A stretch of 64,000 nt of DNA, taken from the NCBI RefSeq assembly GCF_002964785.1, contig NZ_PQCC01000002.1, positions 492,832-556,831 on the forward strand, written 5' to 3'. The position numbers and the translations under genes are program-made. Origin of the DNA: Pseudoalteromonas sp. T1lg48 (lineage in GTDB: Bacteria > Pseudomonadota > Gammaproteobacteria > Enterobacterales > Alteromonadaceae). Positions 36,836 to 46,040 of the stretch are shown one piece after another. Positions within the stretch are counted from its first letter, which is position 1, and the number at the start of each line of letters is the position of its first letter. The notes under the pieces are model-generated. The model saw nothing but the letters and a program-made list of their open reading frames with translations. It was not told where the DNA came from and made no database searches.

Positions 36836-37996
36836 CTAGCTGTTATGAAGTAGTGTAAAGGCACGCTCAAGATCGGCAATCAGATCTTCTTTATCTTCGA
36901 TGCCAACAGAAATACGAATAAGGGTGTCACCCACGCCAGCTGCTAAGCGCGCTTCCTTATCCATGCCCGCATGGGTCATGGTCGCCGGGTGACAAATTAA
37001 ACTCTCGACACCGCCCAGTGACTCGGCCAGGGTAAATTGCTGCACCGAGGTAAGAAACTTGGCACTGTCTTTTAGCTCGCCTTTGATATCAAAGCTCACC
37101 ATGCCGCCAAAGCCACTTTGTTGCGCCTTGGCCAACCGGTGTTGTGGGTGAGTGACCAGGCCAGGATAGTAGACCTTCTCCACTCCAGGATGCCGTTCCA
37201 GATACTCGGCGATGGCCCGGGCGTTTTCTTCATGCTGGCGCAAACGTACTTTCAGGGTACGCAATCCGCGCAGGGTAAGATAGCTATCGAACGGCGCACC
37301 GGTAATACCAATATTGTTGGCCCACCAGGCCAGCTCTTCGCCCAGTTCCGGTGTTTTACAAATCACCGCACCACCCACCACATCGGAGTGACCGTTAATG
37401 TATTTGGTCGTTGAATGCACCACGATATCGCATCCCAATGCCAATGGGTTTTGCAGCGCCGGCGATAGGAAGGTGTTATCCGCCGCCACCAGGGCACCCA
37501 CCTGGGCCGCGGCGGCGCACACGGCCTTAATATCGGTCAGGCGTAAAATTGGGTTACTCGGGGTTTCAACCCATACCAATTTTGGTTTAGCAGCGATCAA
37601 TTGCTGATAGCACTGAGCGTCGGTGAAATTCACCACCTTCACCTGCAACAGACCCCGCTTTGCAAGCGAGGTAAACAGACGGTAGCTGCCGCCATAACAG
37701 TCATGAGGGATCACCAGGGTATCCTTTGGTGTCAGTAACTGCGTCACTAGATGCACCGCAGCCATGCCAGTGGCCGTAATGATCCCGCGTGCGCCGCCCT
37801 CAAGCTCCGCCAAGGTCTCGGCAAGAATATCGCGATTAGGGTTACCGCTACGGCCATAGTCATACTGGCGCTTGGTATCAAAGTCGGCGAAAGAATAGGT
37901 GGTAGATAAATAAATTGGGGGCACAACTGCGCCATGATGCTGATCGGCATCAATGCCGTGGCGCACCGCAATGGTCTGTTTATTTAGCTTGGGCAT
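36836..37996 (-). CDS. metB: Cystathionine gamma-synthase MetB
   Basis: PLP enzyme that joins O-succinylhomoserine and cysteine to cystathionine. With the ATG at 37994-37996, which has GGAGG six bases upstream, the protein has 386 residues, exactly the E. coli length, and the PLP lysine falls at Lys198 in STTKYINGHSD. The longer open frame from 38050 would run through the MetJ operator. First gene of the metBL operon. Confidence 0.96.
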   Translation of the reverse strand: MPKLNKQTIAVRHGIDADQHHGAVVPPIYLSTTYSFADFDTKRQYDYGRSGNPNRDILAETLAELEGGARGIITATGMAAVHLVTQLLTPKDTLVIPHDCYGGSYRLFTSLAKRGLLQVKVVNFTDAQCYQQLIAAKPKLVWVETPSNPILRLTDIKAVCAAAAQVGALVAADNTFLSPALQNPLALGCDIVVHSTTKYINGHSDVVGGAVICKTPELGEELAWWANNIGITGAPFDSYLTLRGLRTLKVRLRQHEENARAIAEYLERHPGVEKVYYPGLVTHPQHRLAKAQQSGFGGMVSFDIKGELKDSAKFLTSVQQFTLAESLGGVESLICHPATMTHAGMDKEARLAAGVGDTLIRISVGIEDKEDLIADLERAFTLLHNS

Positions 37997-38015
37997 AGTG
38001 CCTCCAATCAGATAT

Positions 38016-38031
38016 AGATGTTTAGACGTCC
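38016..38031. promoter_or_regulatory. MetJ operator, metB-proximal pair of boxes
   Basis: Two adjacent 8-bp met boxes, AGATGTTT and AGACGTCC (consensus AGACGTCT), 20 bp upstream of the metB start. MetJ binds tandem 8-bp boxes cooperatively with S-adenosylmethionine. Confidence 0.8.
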
Positions 38032-38054
38032 AAAAGGTTAAAATATCCAAGTTT

Positions 38055-38078
38055 AGATGTCAAAACATTTATACGTCT
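38055..38078. promoter_or_regulatory. MetJ operator, second cluster of three boxes
   Basis: Consecutive 8-mers AGATGTCA, AAACATTT and ATACGTCT in the metB-metJ divergent region. With the first pair they can repress both metBL and metJ. Confidence 0.75.
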
Positions 38079-38172
38079 AAATAGCTATATGAGGAATATT
38101 TGACTATCCTTTCCAACACGATAAAATTTCGGCCTTATTGATGCCTAAGTGACCAAAAACAAGACGCAAATT

Positions 38173-38493
38173 ATGGCCAAGTGGAATGGTGAATATATTC
38201 ACCCTTATGCGGAACACGGTAAGAAAGCCCAACAGGTAAAAAAGATTACCGTTTCAATCCCGCTCAACGTTTTAAAAGTATTAACAGACGAACGCACCAG
38301 ACGCCAGGTGAACAACCTGCGTCATGCCACTAACAGTGAATTACTCTGTGAAGCGTTTTTACACGCCTTTACCGGGCAGCCACTGCCCAGCGATGAAGAC
38401 TTACGTAAGGATAATCCGGAAAAGGTGCCGCAGGAAGTGCGTAAGATCATGGCGGAAATGGGATTAGAGATCCCGGAGATCGGTGACGATTAA
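38173..38493 (+). CDS. metJ: Methionine repressor MetJ
   Basis: 106-residue ribbon-helix-helix repressor of methionine genes with SAM as co-repressor. The start at ATG 38173 gives [18 protein letters not shown], aligned with E. coli MetJ (105 residues); a GTG at 38149 would add eight residues. The DNA-contacting strand KKITVSIP and the block [20 protein letters not shown] are essentially identical to E. coli. Divergent from metB with shared operator boxes. Confidence 0.97.
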   Translation: MAKWNGEYIHPYAEHGKKAQQVKKITVSIPLNVLKVLTDERTRRQVNNLRHATNSELLCEAFLHAFTGQPLPSDEDLRKDNPEKVPQEVRKIMAEMGLEIPEIGDD

Positions 38494-38506
38494 ACGCTTA
38501 AAACAT

Positions 38507-38541
38507 AAAAAAAGCCCCAAGCTAGCTTGGGGCTTTTTTTA
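38507..38541. terminator. Bidirectional terminator metJ / malic enzyme
   Basis: Perfect palindrome AGCCCCAAGCTAGCTTGGGGCT in fragments either side of GCTAGC, with A-run before and T-run after, between convergent genes. Confidence 0.92.
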
Positions 38542-38557
38542 TTGGCAATGCCAGTAA

Positions 38558-39805
38558 TTACTTGTCATTCATGTAGTCACTTGGCAGTTCAATTTGCGCT
38601 ACACCCGATGCCACAGCCGCTTCGGCCACCGCTTTAGCAACACGAGGCAATAAGCGCGGATCCATTGGCTTAGGAATAATGTATTGCGGGCCAAATTCAA
38701 GCTCGGTGACACCCGAAGCCGTCAACACCTCTTGTGGTACCGGCTCTTTAGCGATACTACGAATGGCTTCGACCGCAGCAATCTTCATTTCATCGTTAAT
38801 TGCCGTGGCACGCACATCCAGGGCACCCCGGAAAATAAACGGGAAGCATAATACGTTGTTTACCTGGTTCGGATAATCAGAACGACCGGTAGCCATGATC
38901 AAGTCTTGACGGACGCCGTGAGCCACTTCTGGCTTAATTTCCGGATCCGGGTTTGAACAGGCAAAGACCACGGGCTTGTCGGCCATCAACTTTAACTCAT
39001 CGGCAGAAAGCAGATCAGGACCAGATACACCAACAAACACGTCGGCATCGGCAATCACGTCTTGCAGGGTACGCTTATCCGTATTGTTCGCAAATAGCTG
39101 CTTATATTCATTCAGGTCGTCACGACGAGTGTGGATAACGCCTTTACGGTCTAGCATATAAATGTGCTCGCGCTGAGCACCACATTTAATCAACAGCTCC
39201 ATACAGGCTACGGCTGCGGCACCGGCACCTAAACATACGATAAGAGCGTCGCTGATATCTTTACCTTGAATCTCAAGGGCATTGAGCATACCCGCTGCGG
39301 TTACGATAGCAGTACCATGCTGGTCATCGTGGAACACAGGCACATTACAACGCTCGATCAGCGCTTTTTCAATTTCAAAACACTCCGGCGCCTTGATGTC
39401 TTCAAGGTTAATACCACCAAAGGTATCGGCAATGTTTTCAACCGTGTTGATAAAGTCTTCCGTGGTACGGTGCTTTACTTCGATATCGATCGAATCTAGG
39501 CCAGCGAAGCGTTTAAATAATAATGCCTTACCTTCCATTACAGGTTTTGATGCCAACGGACCTAAATTACCCAAGCCTAAAATTGCCGTGCCGTTTGAGA
39601 TCACCGCAACCATGTTGCCTTTCGCGGTGTACTTATATGCATTGTTGGCGTCGGCGGCAATTTCGCGTACCGGCTCGGCCACACCCGGACTATAGGCCAA
39701 GGCGAGATCGTTGACCGTTTCTGCACTTTTAGTCAGCTCAACGCTGATTTTGCCAGGAACGGGATGAGCGTGATAATCGAGAGCTTGTTGACGAAAGTCT
39801 GACAT
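38558..39805 (-). CDS. NAD(P)-dependent malic enzyme, short form
   Basis: 415-residue oxaloacetate-decarboxylating malate dehydrogenase giving pyruvate and CO2. It has the malic N-terminal domain (YSPGVAEPV near 38, GNLGPLASKPVMEGKA) and NAD-binding domain (FHDDQHGTAIV, CLGAGAAAVACMELL). It lacks the phosphotransacetylase-like tail that doubles E. coli MaeB. Coenzyme preference cannot be read from sequence with certainty. It sits between metJ and rpmE, as in Shewanella-like genomes. Confidence 0.93.
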   Translation of the reverse strand: MSDFRQQALDYHAHPVPGKISVELTKSAETVNDLALAYSPGVAEPVREIAADANNAYKYTAKGNMVAVISNGTAILGLGNLGPLASKPVMEGKALLFKRFAGLDSIDIEVKHRTTEDFINTVENIADTFGGINLEDIKAPECFEIEKALIERCNVPVFHDDQHGTAIVTAAGMLNALEIQGKDISDALIVCLGAGAAAVACMELLIKCGAQREHIYMLDRKGVIHTRRDDLNEYKQLFANNTDKRTLQDVIADADVFVGVSGPDLLSADELKLMADKPVVFACSNPDPEIKPEVAHGVRQDLIMATGRSDYPNQVNNVLCFPFIFRGALDVRATAINDEMKIAAVEAIRSIAKEPVPQEVLTASGVTELEFGPQYIIPKPMDPRLLPRVAKAVAEAAVASGVAQIELPSDYMNDK

Positions 39806-40288
39806 GAAAAAGTATCCTGCTAGAAATGTTGGTGAGAGTTCAGGTAACTACGGCAACAATACTGCTTTTCCAGCTATATTCCAAGTAATATCAGGTCTAT
39901 CCTGTTGTACGAAATTAAGCGGTTTTAGCATCATGATCCCGGTTAATTATTTTAATTTCCCCAAGCATGAGCGACATTCACATGCCTTTTAGGGGTGAAA
40001 AAAAGCAATTAAAGCTGCATAAATCATAACTAAAGATATAAAAAATGCAATTCATATAACAATAGAGAATAAAAAATAGGTTCGTTAACTAAATAGGAAA
40101 AATAGCACCAAATTTCCTCACTTTAACCTCATTTAGATGCATTATTGCTACTTTTATAAATACTATCGGCGGTAAAAAAAGCAAAGTGACTTGTATCAAT
40201 ACTGGGAATGGATAAAAACAATTGCGCTCATGAAGTGAGAACTAGAGCAGACAAGGCATTAATTTGGAGAGAGAAAAGCAACAGGCAC
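39806..40288. other. AT-rich intergenic region upstream of malic enzyme
   Basis: About 480 bp with no credible gene. The segment 40010-40110 is extremely AT-rich and contains two partial ARG-box-like motifs (TGCATAAATCAT near 40016, TGCAATTCAT near 40044), too weak to call. An open frame at 40208-40435 crosses the rpmE terminator and is spurious. Confidence 0.5.
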
Positions 40289-40316
40289 AAAAAAAGCACC
40301 CGAAGGTGCTTTTTTC
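40289..40316 (-). terminator. Terminator of rpmE
   Basis: Stem AAAAAAGCACC/GGTGCTTTTTT with CGAA loop, 15 bp beyond the rpmE stop, functional on the minus strand. Confidence 0.9.
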
Positions 40317-40330
40317 TAATAAGCAATGAA

Positions 40331-40546
40331 TTACTTCTTGCTGCTAAGCGCACCGAAGCGCTTATTGAAGCGGTCAACACGACCACCTGTGTCAAGAATC
40401 TTCTGCTTACCAGTGTAGAAAGGGTGACACTCTGAACATACGTCAAGGTGAATGTCTTTACACAAAGTTGAACGAGTTTCGAACTTGTTGCCACAAGAGC
40501 ACGTTGCATTGATTGCTTCGTACTTAGGGTGGATACCTTCTTTCAT
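40331..40546 (-). CDS. rpmE: 50S ribosomal protein bL31, zinc-binding form
   Basis: 71-residue ribosomal protein L31. Start at ATG 40546 ([12 protein letters not shown]). The zinc ligands Cys16, Cys18, Cys37 and Cys40 are present (CSCG...CSEC), making this the C+ form usually replaced by a cysteine-free paralogue under zinc starvation. Divergent from priA, as in E. coli, across a 194-bp gap. Confidence 0.97.
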   Translation of the reverse strand: MKEGIHPKYEAINATCSCGNKFETRSTLCKDIHLDVCSECHPFYTGKQKILDTGGRVDRFNKRFGALSSKK

Positions 40547-40740
40547 GGGGGTTACCTCTAAATAGGCCGTATCGCTCTCCAAACCCGAAGTTTGGCACCA
40601 TACGCGTTAGTTTCAATGTGCTAAGACCAGTAAAGTTTTGCTCAGCACCCTTAAGGCCGCGTATTTTATTTAACTAGCGGTTAATGTTCAAGCATTAATT
40701 GCCGCTATTCACCTCGCCATGAATTTAGTACATTAACAGC

Positions 40741-42996
40741 ATGTCTGATGCTGTGAGTTTACCCTTGTCGTCTTCACCGAGCCCCCAACAAGCTAGTATT
40801 TTAATAACCCAAAATGAAAGCTATGTGGAAGTGGCCATCAAGGTGCCCTTACACCGTAGTTTTGACTACCTAGTCGACGACCCGGATATGGCAGCCAGCC
40901 TTGAACCCGGTATGCGGGTGCTGGTGCCCTTTGCCAACCGCCAAGTGACAGCCCTAGTATTGGCTACCAAAGCCAGCAGCGAGTTGCCAAAAGACAAGGT
41001 AAAGACGGTGATTAAGGTGCTCGATAGCGCTCCTGTTATTGACACGACCCATTTGCAACTATTGAAATTTACCGCCCGTTATTATCATTATCCCTTGGGT
41101 GAGACTATTTTCACCGCCTTACCTAAGGCACTGCGCCAAGGGGAAGATATAGATAAAACCAGCATCAACTATATTCAGCTCACCGAAAAGGGCCGCGCGT
41201 TACCCACCCTAAGGGCAAAGAAACAGCAGGCGCTGATGTCGCAGTTGGCGCAATCGGGGAAATCACCGGTAACCGAGGTAAAAGCCCTGGGCTACACCAA
41301 GGCCACTATCGATGCCTTAGTCGATAAGGAACTGGCCGAGATCAGCATCGAATTCTCCAGTCATTGGCGCGACAATGAAATCAAGGTAGCAAGTAAGCCG
41401 AAGCTAAACGCCGAACAGGCGGTGGCTTGCAGTGCCATAAATCAAAGCTCAGGCTTTACCTGCTTTTTACTCGAAGGCGTCACCGGCAGCGGAAAAACCG
41501 AGGTTTACCTGCAATGTCTGGAAGAAGTCATCAAGCAAGGCAAACAAGCGCTGGTGTTAGTGCCGGAAATTGGCCTGACGCCGCAAACGGTCAACCGTTT
41601 TCGCCGCCGCTTCCCAGACACCCCAATTATGCTTTGGCACTCGGCGCTCACCGACAACGAACGCTTGCAAACCTGGCGCTTTTGTCAAAAAGGCAGCTGC
41701 GCCATAGTCATAGGCACCCGCTCGGCCATTTTTATGCCGTTTTTATCCCTAGGTATGATCATAGTCGATGAAGAGCACGACGCGTCATTCAAACAACAAG
41801 ACAGCCTGCGCTATCACGCCCGCGACCTCAGTGCTTATCGTGCCCAACAGCATAATATTCCGTTGGTATTGGGCAGTGCAACCCCGGCGCTGGAGACCCT
41901 GAACCGGGCGATTGAGGGAAAATATCATCTGCTGTCATTAACGCAGCGAGCGCAAACCAGCAGCGATAACCACTATGAACTGGTGGATATCAAGGGCCAG
42001 TATCTGCAAGCAGGTTTAAGTCACGCCAGCCTCGCCTATATACAACGAGAACTAGGCCGCCATAAGCAGGTGATGGTATTTCTCAACCGCCGCGGCTTCT
42101 CACCTTCACTGATCTGTCACGAGTGTGGCTGGCTCAGCGACTGCCCGCGTTGTAGCACCAGCGCCACCTATCACAAGTCCATGCGACGCCTGGTCTGCCA
42201 CCACTGCGGCGAACAAACGGCGCCCCCCATGCAATGCCCGGATTGCGGCAGCACACAGATACACCCTGTGGGCCTGGGCACGGAGCAGTTGGAAGAAGCA
42301 TTAAGCAAACAGTTCCCAGACATCCCCATCAGCCGCATAGACAGGGACTCAACACGTAAAAAAGGCAGTTTAGAAGAGGAACTTGAACGCATCAATCAGG
42401 GCGGCGCCCGCATTTTAGTGGGCACACAAATGCTCGCCAAGGGCCACCATTTCGCCGATGTCAGCCTGGTGATAATCCTGGATGTCGATGCCGGACTGCA
42501 TTCCTGTGATTTTCGGGCCACCGAGCATCTGGCGCAATTACTCACGCAGGTAGCAGGCCGCGCCGGAAGGAGTGGCGAGCCGGGCACAGTATTGCTGCAA
42601 ACCCACTTTCCAGAGCATCCGCTACTGCAAGATCTGGTCAATAACGGCTATCAGCATTTTGCTCGCTACGCCCTGCAAGAGCGCCAGGAAACCGAGTTAC
42701 CACCCTATAGTCATTTAGCCTTATTGCGTGCCGAAGCCCACGATTTATCGCTAGTGCTTCGTTTTTTAACGGATTTAGTTCCCGCAACCCGTATCCCTAA
42801 GATACAATTACTGGGACCAATACCCGCTCCTCTGGAGCGCGTTGCTGGTAAATTTAGGTACCAGTTGCATATCCAGGGTGCTGATCGAGGCGCGTTACAC
42901 GCCTTTGTGACGCAACTTATCGACTACTTAGGCTCGCATAAGTTGGCACAAAAGGTGCGCTGGAATTTGGACATAGATCCCATCGACATGATGTAA
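40741..42996 (+). CDS. priA: Primosomal protein PriA (replication restart helicase)
   Basis: 751-residue DEAH-type 3'-5' helicase that reloads the replisome at stalled forks. It has the N-terminal 3'-end-binding domain (about 30-130), Walker A GVTGSGKT with Lys252, Walker B DEEH, paired zinc-binding cysteines (CHECG, CPRC, CHHCG, CPDCG) and helicase motif VAGRAGR. The N-terminus is about 20 residues longer than E. coli PriA, with a Ser/Pro-rich extension. Confidence 0.96.
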   Translation: MSDAVSLPLSSSPSPQQASILITQNESYVEVAIKVPLHRSFDYLVDDPDMAASLEPGMRVLVPFANRQVTALVLATKASSELPKDKVKTVIKVLDSAPVIDTTHLQLLKFTARYYHYPLGETIFTALPKALRQGEDIDKTSINYIQLTEKGRALPTLRAKKQQALMSQLAQSGKSPVTEVKALGYTKATIDALVDKELAEISIEFSSHWRDNEIKVASKPKLNAEQAVACSAINQSSGFTCFLLEGVTGSGKTEVYLQCLEEVIKQGKQALVLVPEIGLTPQTVNRFRRRFPDTPIMLWHSALTDNERLQTWRFCQKGSCAIVIGTRSAIFMPFLSLGMIIVDEEHDASFKQQDSLRYHARDLSAYRAQQHNIPLVLGSATPALETLNRAIEGKYHLLSLTQRAQTSSDNHYELVDIKGQYLQAGLSHASLAYIQRELGRHKQVMVFLNRRGFSPSLICHECGWLSDCPRCSTSATYHKSMRRLVCHHCGEQTAPPMQCPDCGSTQIHPVGLGTEQLEEALSKQFPDIPISRIDRDSTRKKGSLEEELERINQGGARILVGTQMLAKGHHFADVSLVIILDVDAGLHSCDFRATEHLAQLLTQVAGRAGRSGEPGTVLLQTHFPEHPLLQDLVNNGYQHFARYALQERQETELPPYSHLALLRAEAHDLSLVLRFLTDLVPATRIPKIQLLGPIPAPLERVAGKFRYQLHIQGADRGALHAFVTQLIDYLGSHKLAQKVRWNLDIDPIDMM

Positions 42997-43015
42997 AGAG
43001 AGTCAACACACACGT

Positions 43016-43549
43016 ATGGCGCAACACGACTACATAAATCGCAAAAGACCCCAACGCGGCGCAAAGAAAAAGGCCCCGCCGAAAAAGAAGTTGCCTGTCT
43101 TGCTAATTATCGCCGCCATTATTTTATGTGCCGGCTTTGGCTATGGCCTGTGGTACATCAAAAATAATGCCGACCCCGAGGCCGTCGAACAGGTAAAACA
43201 GCCGCCGCAACAAGAGTCGAAACCTGTTATTCACAAACCAGAAACGCCCGAGTTTATCAACGAGATAAAACAGGCCGAAATTGAGGTGGAAGTTAAAGAG
43301 GTTGAGCAAAAAGGCCCTTACGTCATGCAGTGTGGTTCATTTAGAACCTATGCCCAGGCAGAAACGCTGAAGGCCAAAATTGCCTTTACCGGCCTGATGG
43401 CCGAGATCCGTCGCACCGAAGGTTCAAACGGCGTGTGGTATAAGGTGCGCTTGGGTCCTTACCCCACCAAGCGCGGCGCAGAAAGCGATAAAAACAAACT
43501 CAAACGCCAGGCCAAAATCATGGGCTGTGGCATCTGGCTGTGGCAATAA
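43016..43549 (+). CDS. ftsN: Cell division protein FtsN (SPOR domain)
   Basis: 177-residue bitopic protein: basic cytoplasmic tail (1-26), membrane segment (27-48, LPVLLIIAAIILCAGFGYG), acidic/proline linker and a C-terminal SPOR domain (about 99-177, YVMQCGSFRTYAQAE) that binds denuded septal glycan. Shorter than E. coli FtsN (319) because the linker is brief. Position between priA and hslV matches E. coli (priA-cytR-ftsN-hslVU), with cytR missing. Confidence 0.92.
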   Translation: MAQHDYINRKRPQRGAKKKAPPKKKLPVLLIIAAIILCAGFGYGLWYIKNNADPEAVEQVKQPPQQESKPVIHKPETPEFINEIKQAEIEVEVKEVEQKGPYVMQCGSFRTYAQAETLKAKIAFTGLMAEIRRTEGSNGVWYKVRLGPYPTKRGAESDKNKLKRQAKIMGCGIWLWQ

Positions 43550-43582
43550 GCCTCAGCCCCCATTAAAAACACAGCCAGTCCG

Positions 43583-43614
43583 CGGGGATTTCGCCTTATA
43601 CCTTGAAATCCCCG
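43583..43614. repeat. 10-bp inverted repeat overlapping the heat-shock promoter
   Basis: CGGGGATTTC (43583-43592) and GAAATCCCCG (43605-43614) form a perfect hairpin with a 12-base loop between ftsN and hslV. No T-run follows. Its right arm contains most of the -35 element of the predicted hslVU promoter. Confidence 0.75.
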
Positions 43615-43630
43615 ACCCACGCCCATATTA
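43602..43630 (+). promoter_or_regulatory. Sigma-32 (heat-shock) promoter of hslVU
   Basis: CTTGAAA at 43602-43608, 12-base spacer, then GCCCATAT at 43621-43628, matching the sigma-32 consensus CTTGAAA and CCCCATNT with one mismatch. It lies about 55 bp before the hslV ATG. hslVU is a classic sigma-32 operon in E. coli. Confidence 0.85.
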
Positions 43631-43682
43631 CCTCGCTATTAGACTCAACAAAGCCCAGATTGATTAAGGGCAAAGGATTCAC

Positions 43683-44201
43683 ATGACTACGATAGTTTCT
43701 GTACGCCGCGAAGGTAAAGTCGTTATTGGTGGCGATGGCCAGGTTTCCCTTGGCAACACGGTAATGAAAGGCAACGCCCGTAAGGTGCGCCGCTTGTTTA
43801 ACGGCAAGGTTATTGCCGGTTTTGCCGGCGGTACCGCAGATGCCTTCACCCTGTTTGAGCGTTTCGAAGCCAAATTGGAAATGTATCAGGGTAACCTCAC
43901 TAAGGCGGCGGTAGAAATGGCTAAAGACTGGCGCAGCGACCGTGCTCTGAGACGGCTTGAGGCCTTATTGGCGGTGGCCGATGAAACCGCGTCATTGATC
44001 ATTACCGGTAATGGTGACGTGGTACAACCCGAGAACGACCTTATCGCCATCGGCAGCGGCGGCAACTTCGCCCAGGCCGCAGCCACCGCACTGTTAGAGA
44101 ATACTGAGCTATCAGCACGAGAAATCGTTGAAAAGAGCCTTAAGATAGCCGGCGACATTTGCGTATTCACTAACAACTTCCAAACCATTGAAGAATTGTA
44201 A
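43683..44201 (+). CDS. hslV: ATP-dependent protease subunit HslV (ClpQ)
   Basis: 172-residue proteasome-like peptidase that forms a double hexamer capped by HslU. After Met removal Thr2 is the nucleophile ([20 protein letters not shown]); [14 protein letters not shown] is also conserved. Preceded by a sigma-32 promoter and followed 13 bp later by hslU. Confidence 0.97.
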   Translation: MTTIVSVRREGKVVIGGDGQVSLGNTVMKGNARKVRRLFNGKVIAGFAGGTADAFTLFERFEAKLEMYQGNLTKAAVEMAKDWRSDRALRRLEALLAVADETASLIITGNGDVVQPENDLIAIGSGGNFAQAAATALLENTELSAREIVEKSLKIAGDICVFTNNFQTIEEL

Positions 44202-44214
44202 TTAAGGAGCTGCC

Positions 44215-45543
44215 ATGTCAGCCATGACTCCCAGAGAAATCGTCCATGAACTTGATCAGCACATTATTGGTCAAGGCAATGCCAAAAAGGCCGTCGCCAT
44301 CGCTCTAAGAAACCGCTGGCGCCGCATGCAGCTTGACGAAAGCCTGCGCCAGGAAGTGACCCCGAAAAATATTCTGATGATCGGCCCAACCGGTGTGGGT
44401 AAAACCGAAATCGCCCGCCGTTTGGCCAAGCTTGCCAATGCTCCTTTCTTAAAGGTTGAAGCAACTAAGTTCACCGAAGTTGGCTATGTTGGTAAGGAAG
44501 TTGAGACCATTATTCGCGATCTGGTAGAGATCGCTTTTAAAATGGTACGCGACCAGCAAGCTAAGAAGCACAGCTTCCGCGCCGAAGAAGCCGCCGAAGA
44601 GCGTATTCTCGATGCCCTATTACCGCCTGCGAAAGACAGCTGGGGTGAGACGCAGCCAAGTGAAAATACTTCGACTCGCCAGGCATTCCGTAAGAAGCTA
44701 CGCGAAGGTCAGTTAGACGACAAAGAGATCGAAATCGATATCGCCGAACAAGGTGCCAACGTTGAGATCATGGCGCCTCCGGGCATGGAGGAAATGACCA
44801 GCCAGCTGCAGAGCATGTTCCAAAATATGTCAGGCGGCAAAACGAAAAAGCGCAAGCTGAAGATCAAAGAAGCATTCAAGCTTTTGGTTGAAGAAGAAGC
44901 GGCGAAGCTGGTCAACCCGGAAGACGTCAAAGAGCTGGCCATCGATGCGGTTGAACAAAACGGTATCGTATTCCTCGATGAAATCGACAAAATCTGTAAG
45001 CGTGGCGAAAGCAGTGGCCCGGATGTAAGCCGTGAAGGCGTTCAGCGCGACCTGCTGCCACTCATCGAGGGCTCTACGGTCAGCACCAAGTACGGCATGG
45101 TTAAAACCGACCATATCCTGTTTATTGCATCGGGTGCATTCCAAATGGCCAGACCGTCGGATCTGATCCCCGAGCTTCAGGGTCGTCTGCCGATTCGTGT
45201 CGAGCTTGATGCTCTAAGTGCTAACGACTTTAAGCGCATCCTCACCGAGCCACACGCGTCGTTAACGGAGCAACAAATCGCGCTGTTAAACACCGAGGAT
45301 GTGAGTGTAGAGTTTACCGAAGACGCAATTGAGAGCATTGCTCAGGCGGCGTGGCAGGTCAATGAGAAGACAGAAAATATCGGCGCCCGTCGCCTGCATA
45401 CCGTAATGGAGCGCCTAATGGAGGAGATCTCCTTCGAAGCCAGCGATAAGGCCGGCACAACCCTGGTGGTAGATGGCGATTACGTCAACCAGCACCTCGG
45501 CAACCTGGTTCAGGATGAAGACCTAAGTCGCTTTATTCTATAA
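44215..45543 (+). CDS. hslU: HslU ATPase/unfoldase subunit
   Basis: 442-residue AAA+ unfoldase feeding HslV. Walker A GPTGVGKT (Lys63), the I domain (about 110-240), Walker [11 protein letters not shown], sensor region and C-terminal tail ending LSRFIL, which inserts into HslV. Length equals the family norm (443 in E. coli). AAGGAG precedes the ATG. Confidence 0.97.
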   Translation: MSAMTPREIVHELDQHIIGQGNAKKAVAIALRNRWRRMQLDESLRQEVTPKNILMIGPTGVGKTEIARRLAKLANAPFLKVEATKFTEVGYVGKEVETIIRDLVEIAFKMVRDQQAKKHSFRAEEAAEERILDALLPPAKDSWGETQPSENTSTRQAFRKKLREGQLDDKEIEIDIAEQGANVEIMAPPGMEEMTSQLQSMFQNMSGGKTKKRKLKIKEAFKLLVEEEAAKLVNPEDVKELAIDAVEQNGIVFLDEIDKICKRGESSGPDVSREGVQRDLLPLIEGSTVSTKYGMVKTDHILFIASGAFQMARPSDLIPELQGRLPIRVELDALSANDFKRILTEPHASLTEQQIALLNTEDVSVEFTEDAIESIAQAAWQVNEKTENIGARRLHTVMERLMEEISFEASDKAGTTLVVDGDYVNQHLGNLVQDEDLSRFIL

Positions 45544-45585
45544 GCGTAGGGGCCTTGTGCCCCTTCTTTGTTTTAGGGGAACATT

Positions 45586-45960
45586 ATGCTGGTCAAGACG
45601 TTACATTATCATCGCCGTACCAAGTTGCTGGATATCCACTTTGATAATGGCGAGCAAGTAAGCCTAAGCGCCGAATTTTTGCGGGTGCACTCACCCTCCG
45701 CGGAGGTACAAGGGCACCATCAAGGACCACCGAAACTGGTGGCCAATAAAAAAGCGGTGGCGATTAGTGATATAGAGCCCGTTGGCCACTATGCGGTGCG
45801 CTTGCACTTTGATGATGGCCATCAAAGCGGCTTGTATAGCTTTGGCTATCTTGCCGAGCTCTGCAATCATCATGAGCAATTATGGCAAACCTATCTTGAG
45901 CGCTTAAAAATGGCCAATGCCCAGCGCGATGCCAGTATTGCTATCCGTGTAACCCCATAA
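45586..45960 (+). CDS. DUF971 domain protein (gamma-butyrobetaine hydroxylase N-domain-like)
   Basis: 124-residue protein made almost entirely of the DUF971 fold (LHYHRRTKLLDIHFDNGEQ at the N-terminus, GHYAVRLHFDDGH in the centre), also found as the N-terminal domain of gamma-butyrobetaine hydroxylases. The free-standing form often follows hslU in gammaproteobacteria. Role unknown. It lies 42 bp after hslU, possibly co-transcribed, and ends before a terminator. Confidence 0.85.
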   Translation: MLVKTLHYHRRTKLLDIHFDNGEQVSLSAEFLRVHSPSAEVQGHHQGPPKLVANKKAVAISDIEPVGHYAVRLHFDDGHQSGLYSFGYLAELCNHHEQLWQTYLERLKMANAQRDASIAIRVTP

Positions 45961-45999
45961 GCGTGTGCCATGACATCATGGCTCCTATAAGCAGACAAT

Positions 46000-46026
46000 A
46001 AAAAAGCCGCGAATGCGGCTTTTTTA
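46000..46026. terminator. Bidirectional terminator DUF971 gene / chemoreceptor gene
   Basis: Stem AAAAAGCCGC/GCGGCTTTTT with GAAT loop between convergent genes. A smaller GCCATG/CATGGC hairpin lies at 45967-45980. Confidence 0.9.
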
Positions 46027-46040
46027 TTTATCCGTTGAGG

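Noticed and set aside
40010..40060. ARG-box-like sequences upstream of the malic enzyme gene
   Set aside because: Matches to the ArgR consensus are partial in a very AT-rich region and the spacing is wrong for a tandem operator.
40208..40509. Frames on both strands at the rpmE terminator
   Set aside because: They overlap the terminator and rpmE itself; rpmE is unambiguous.
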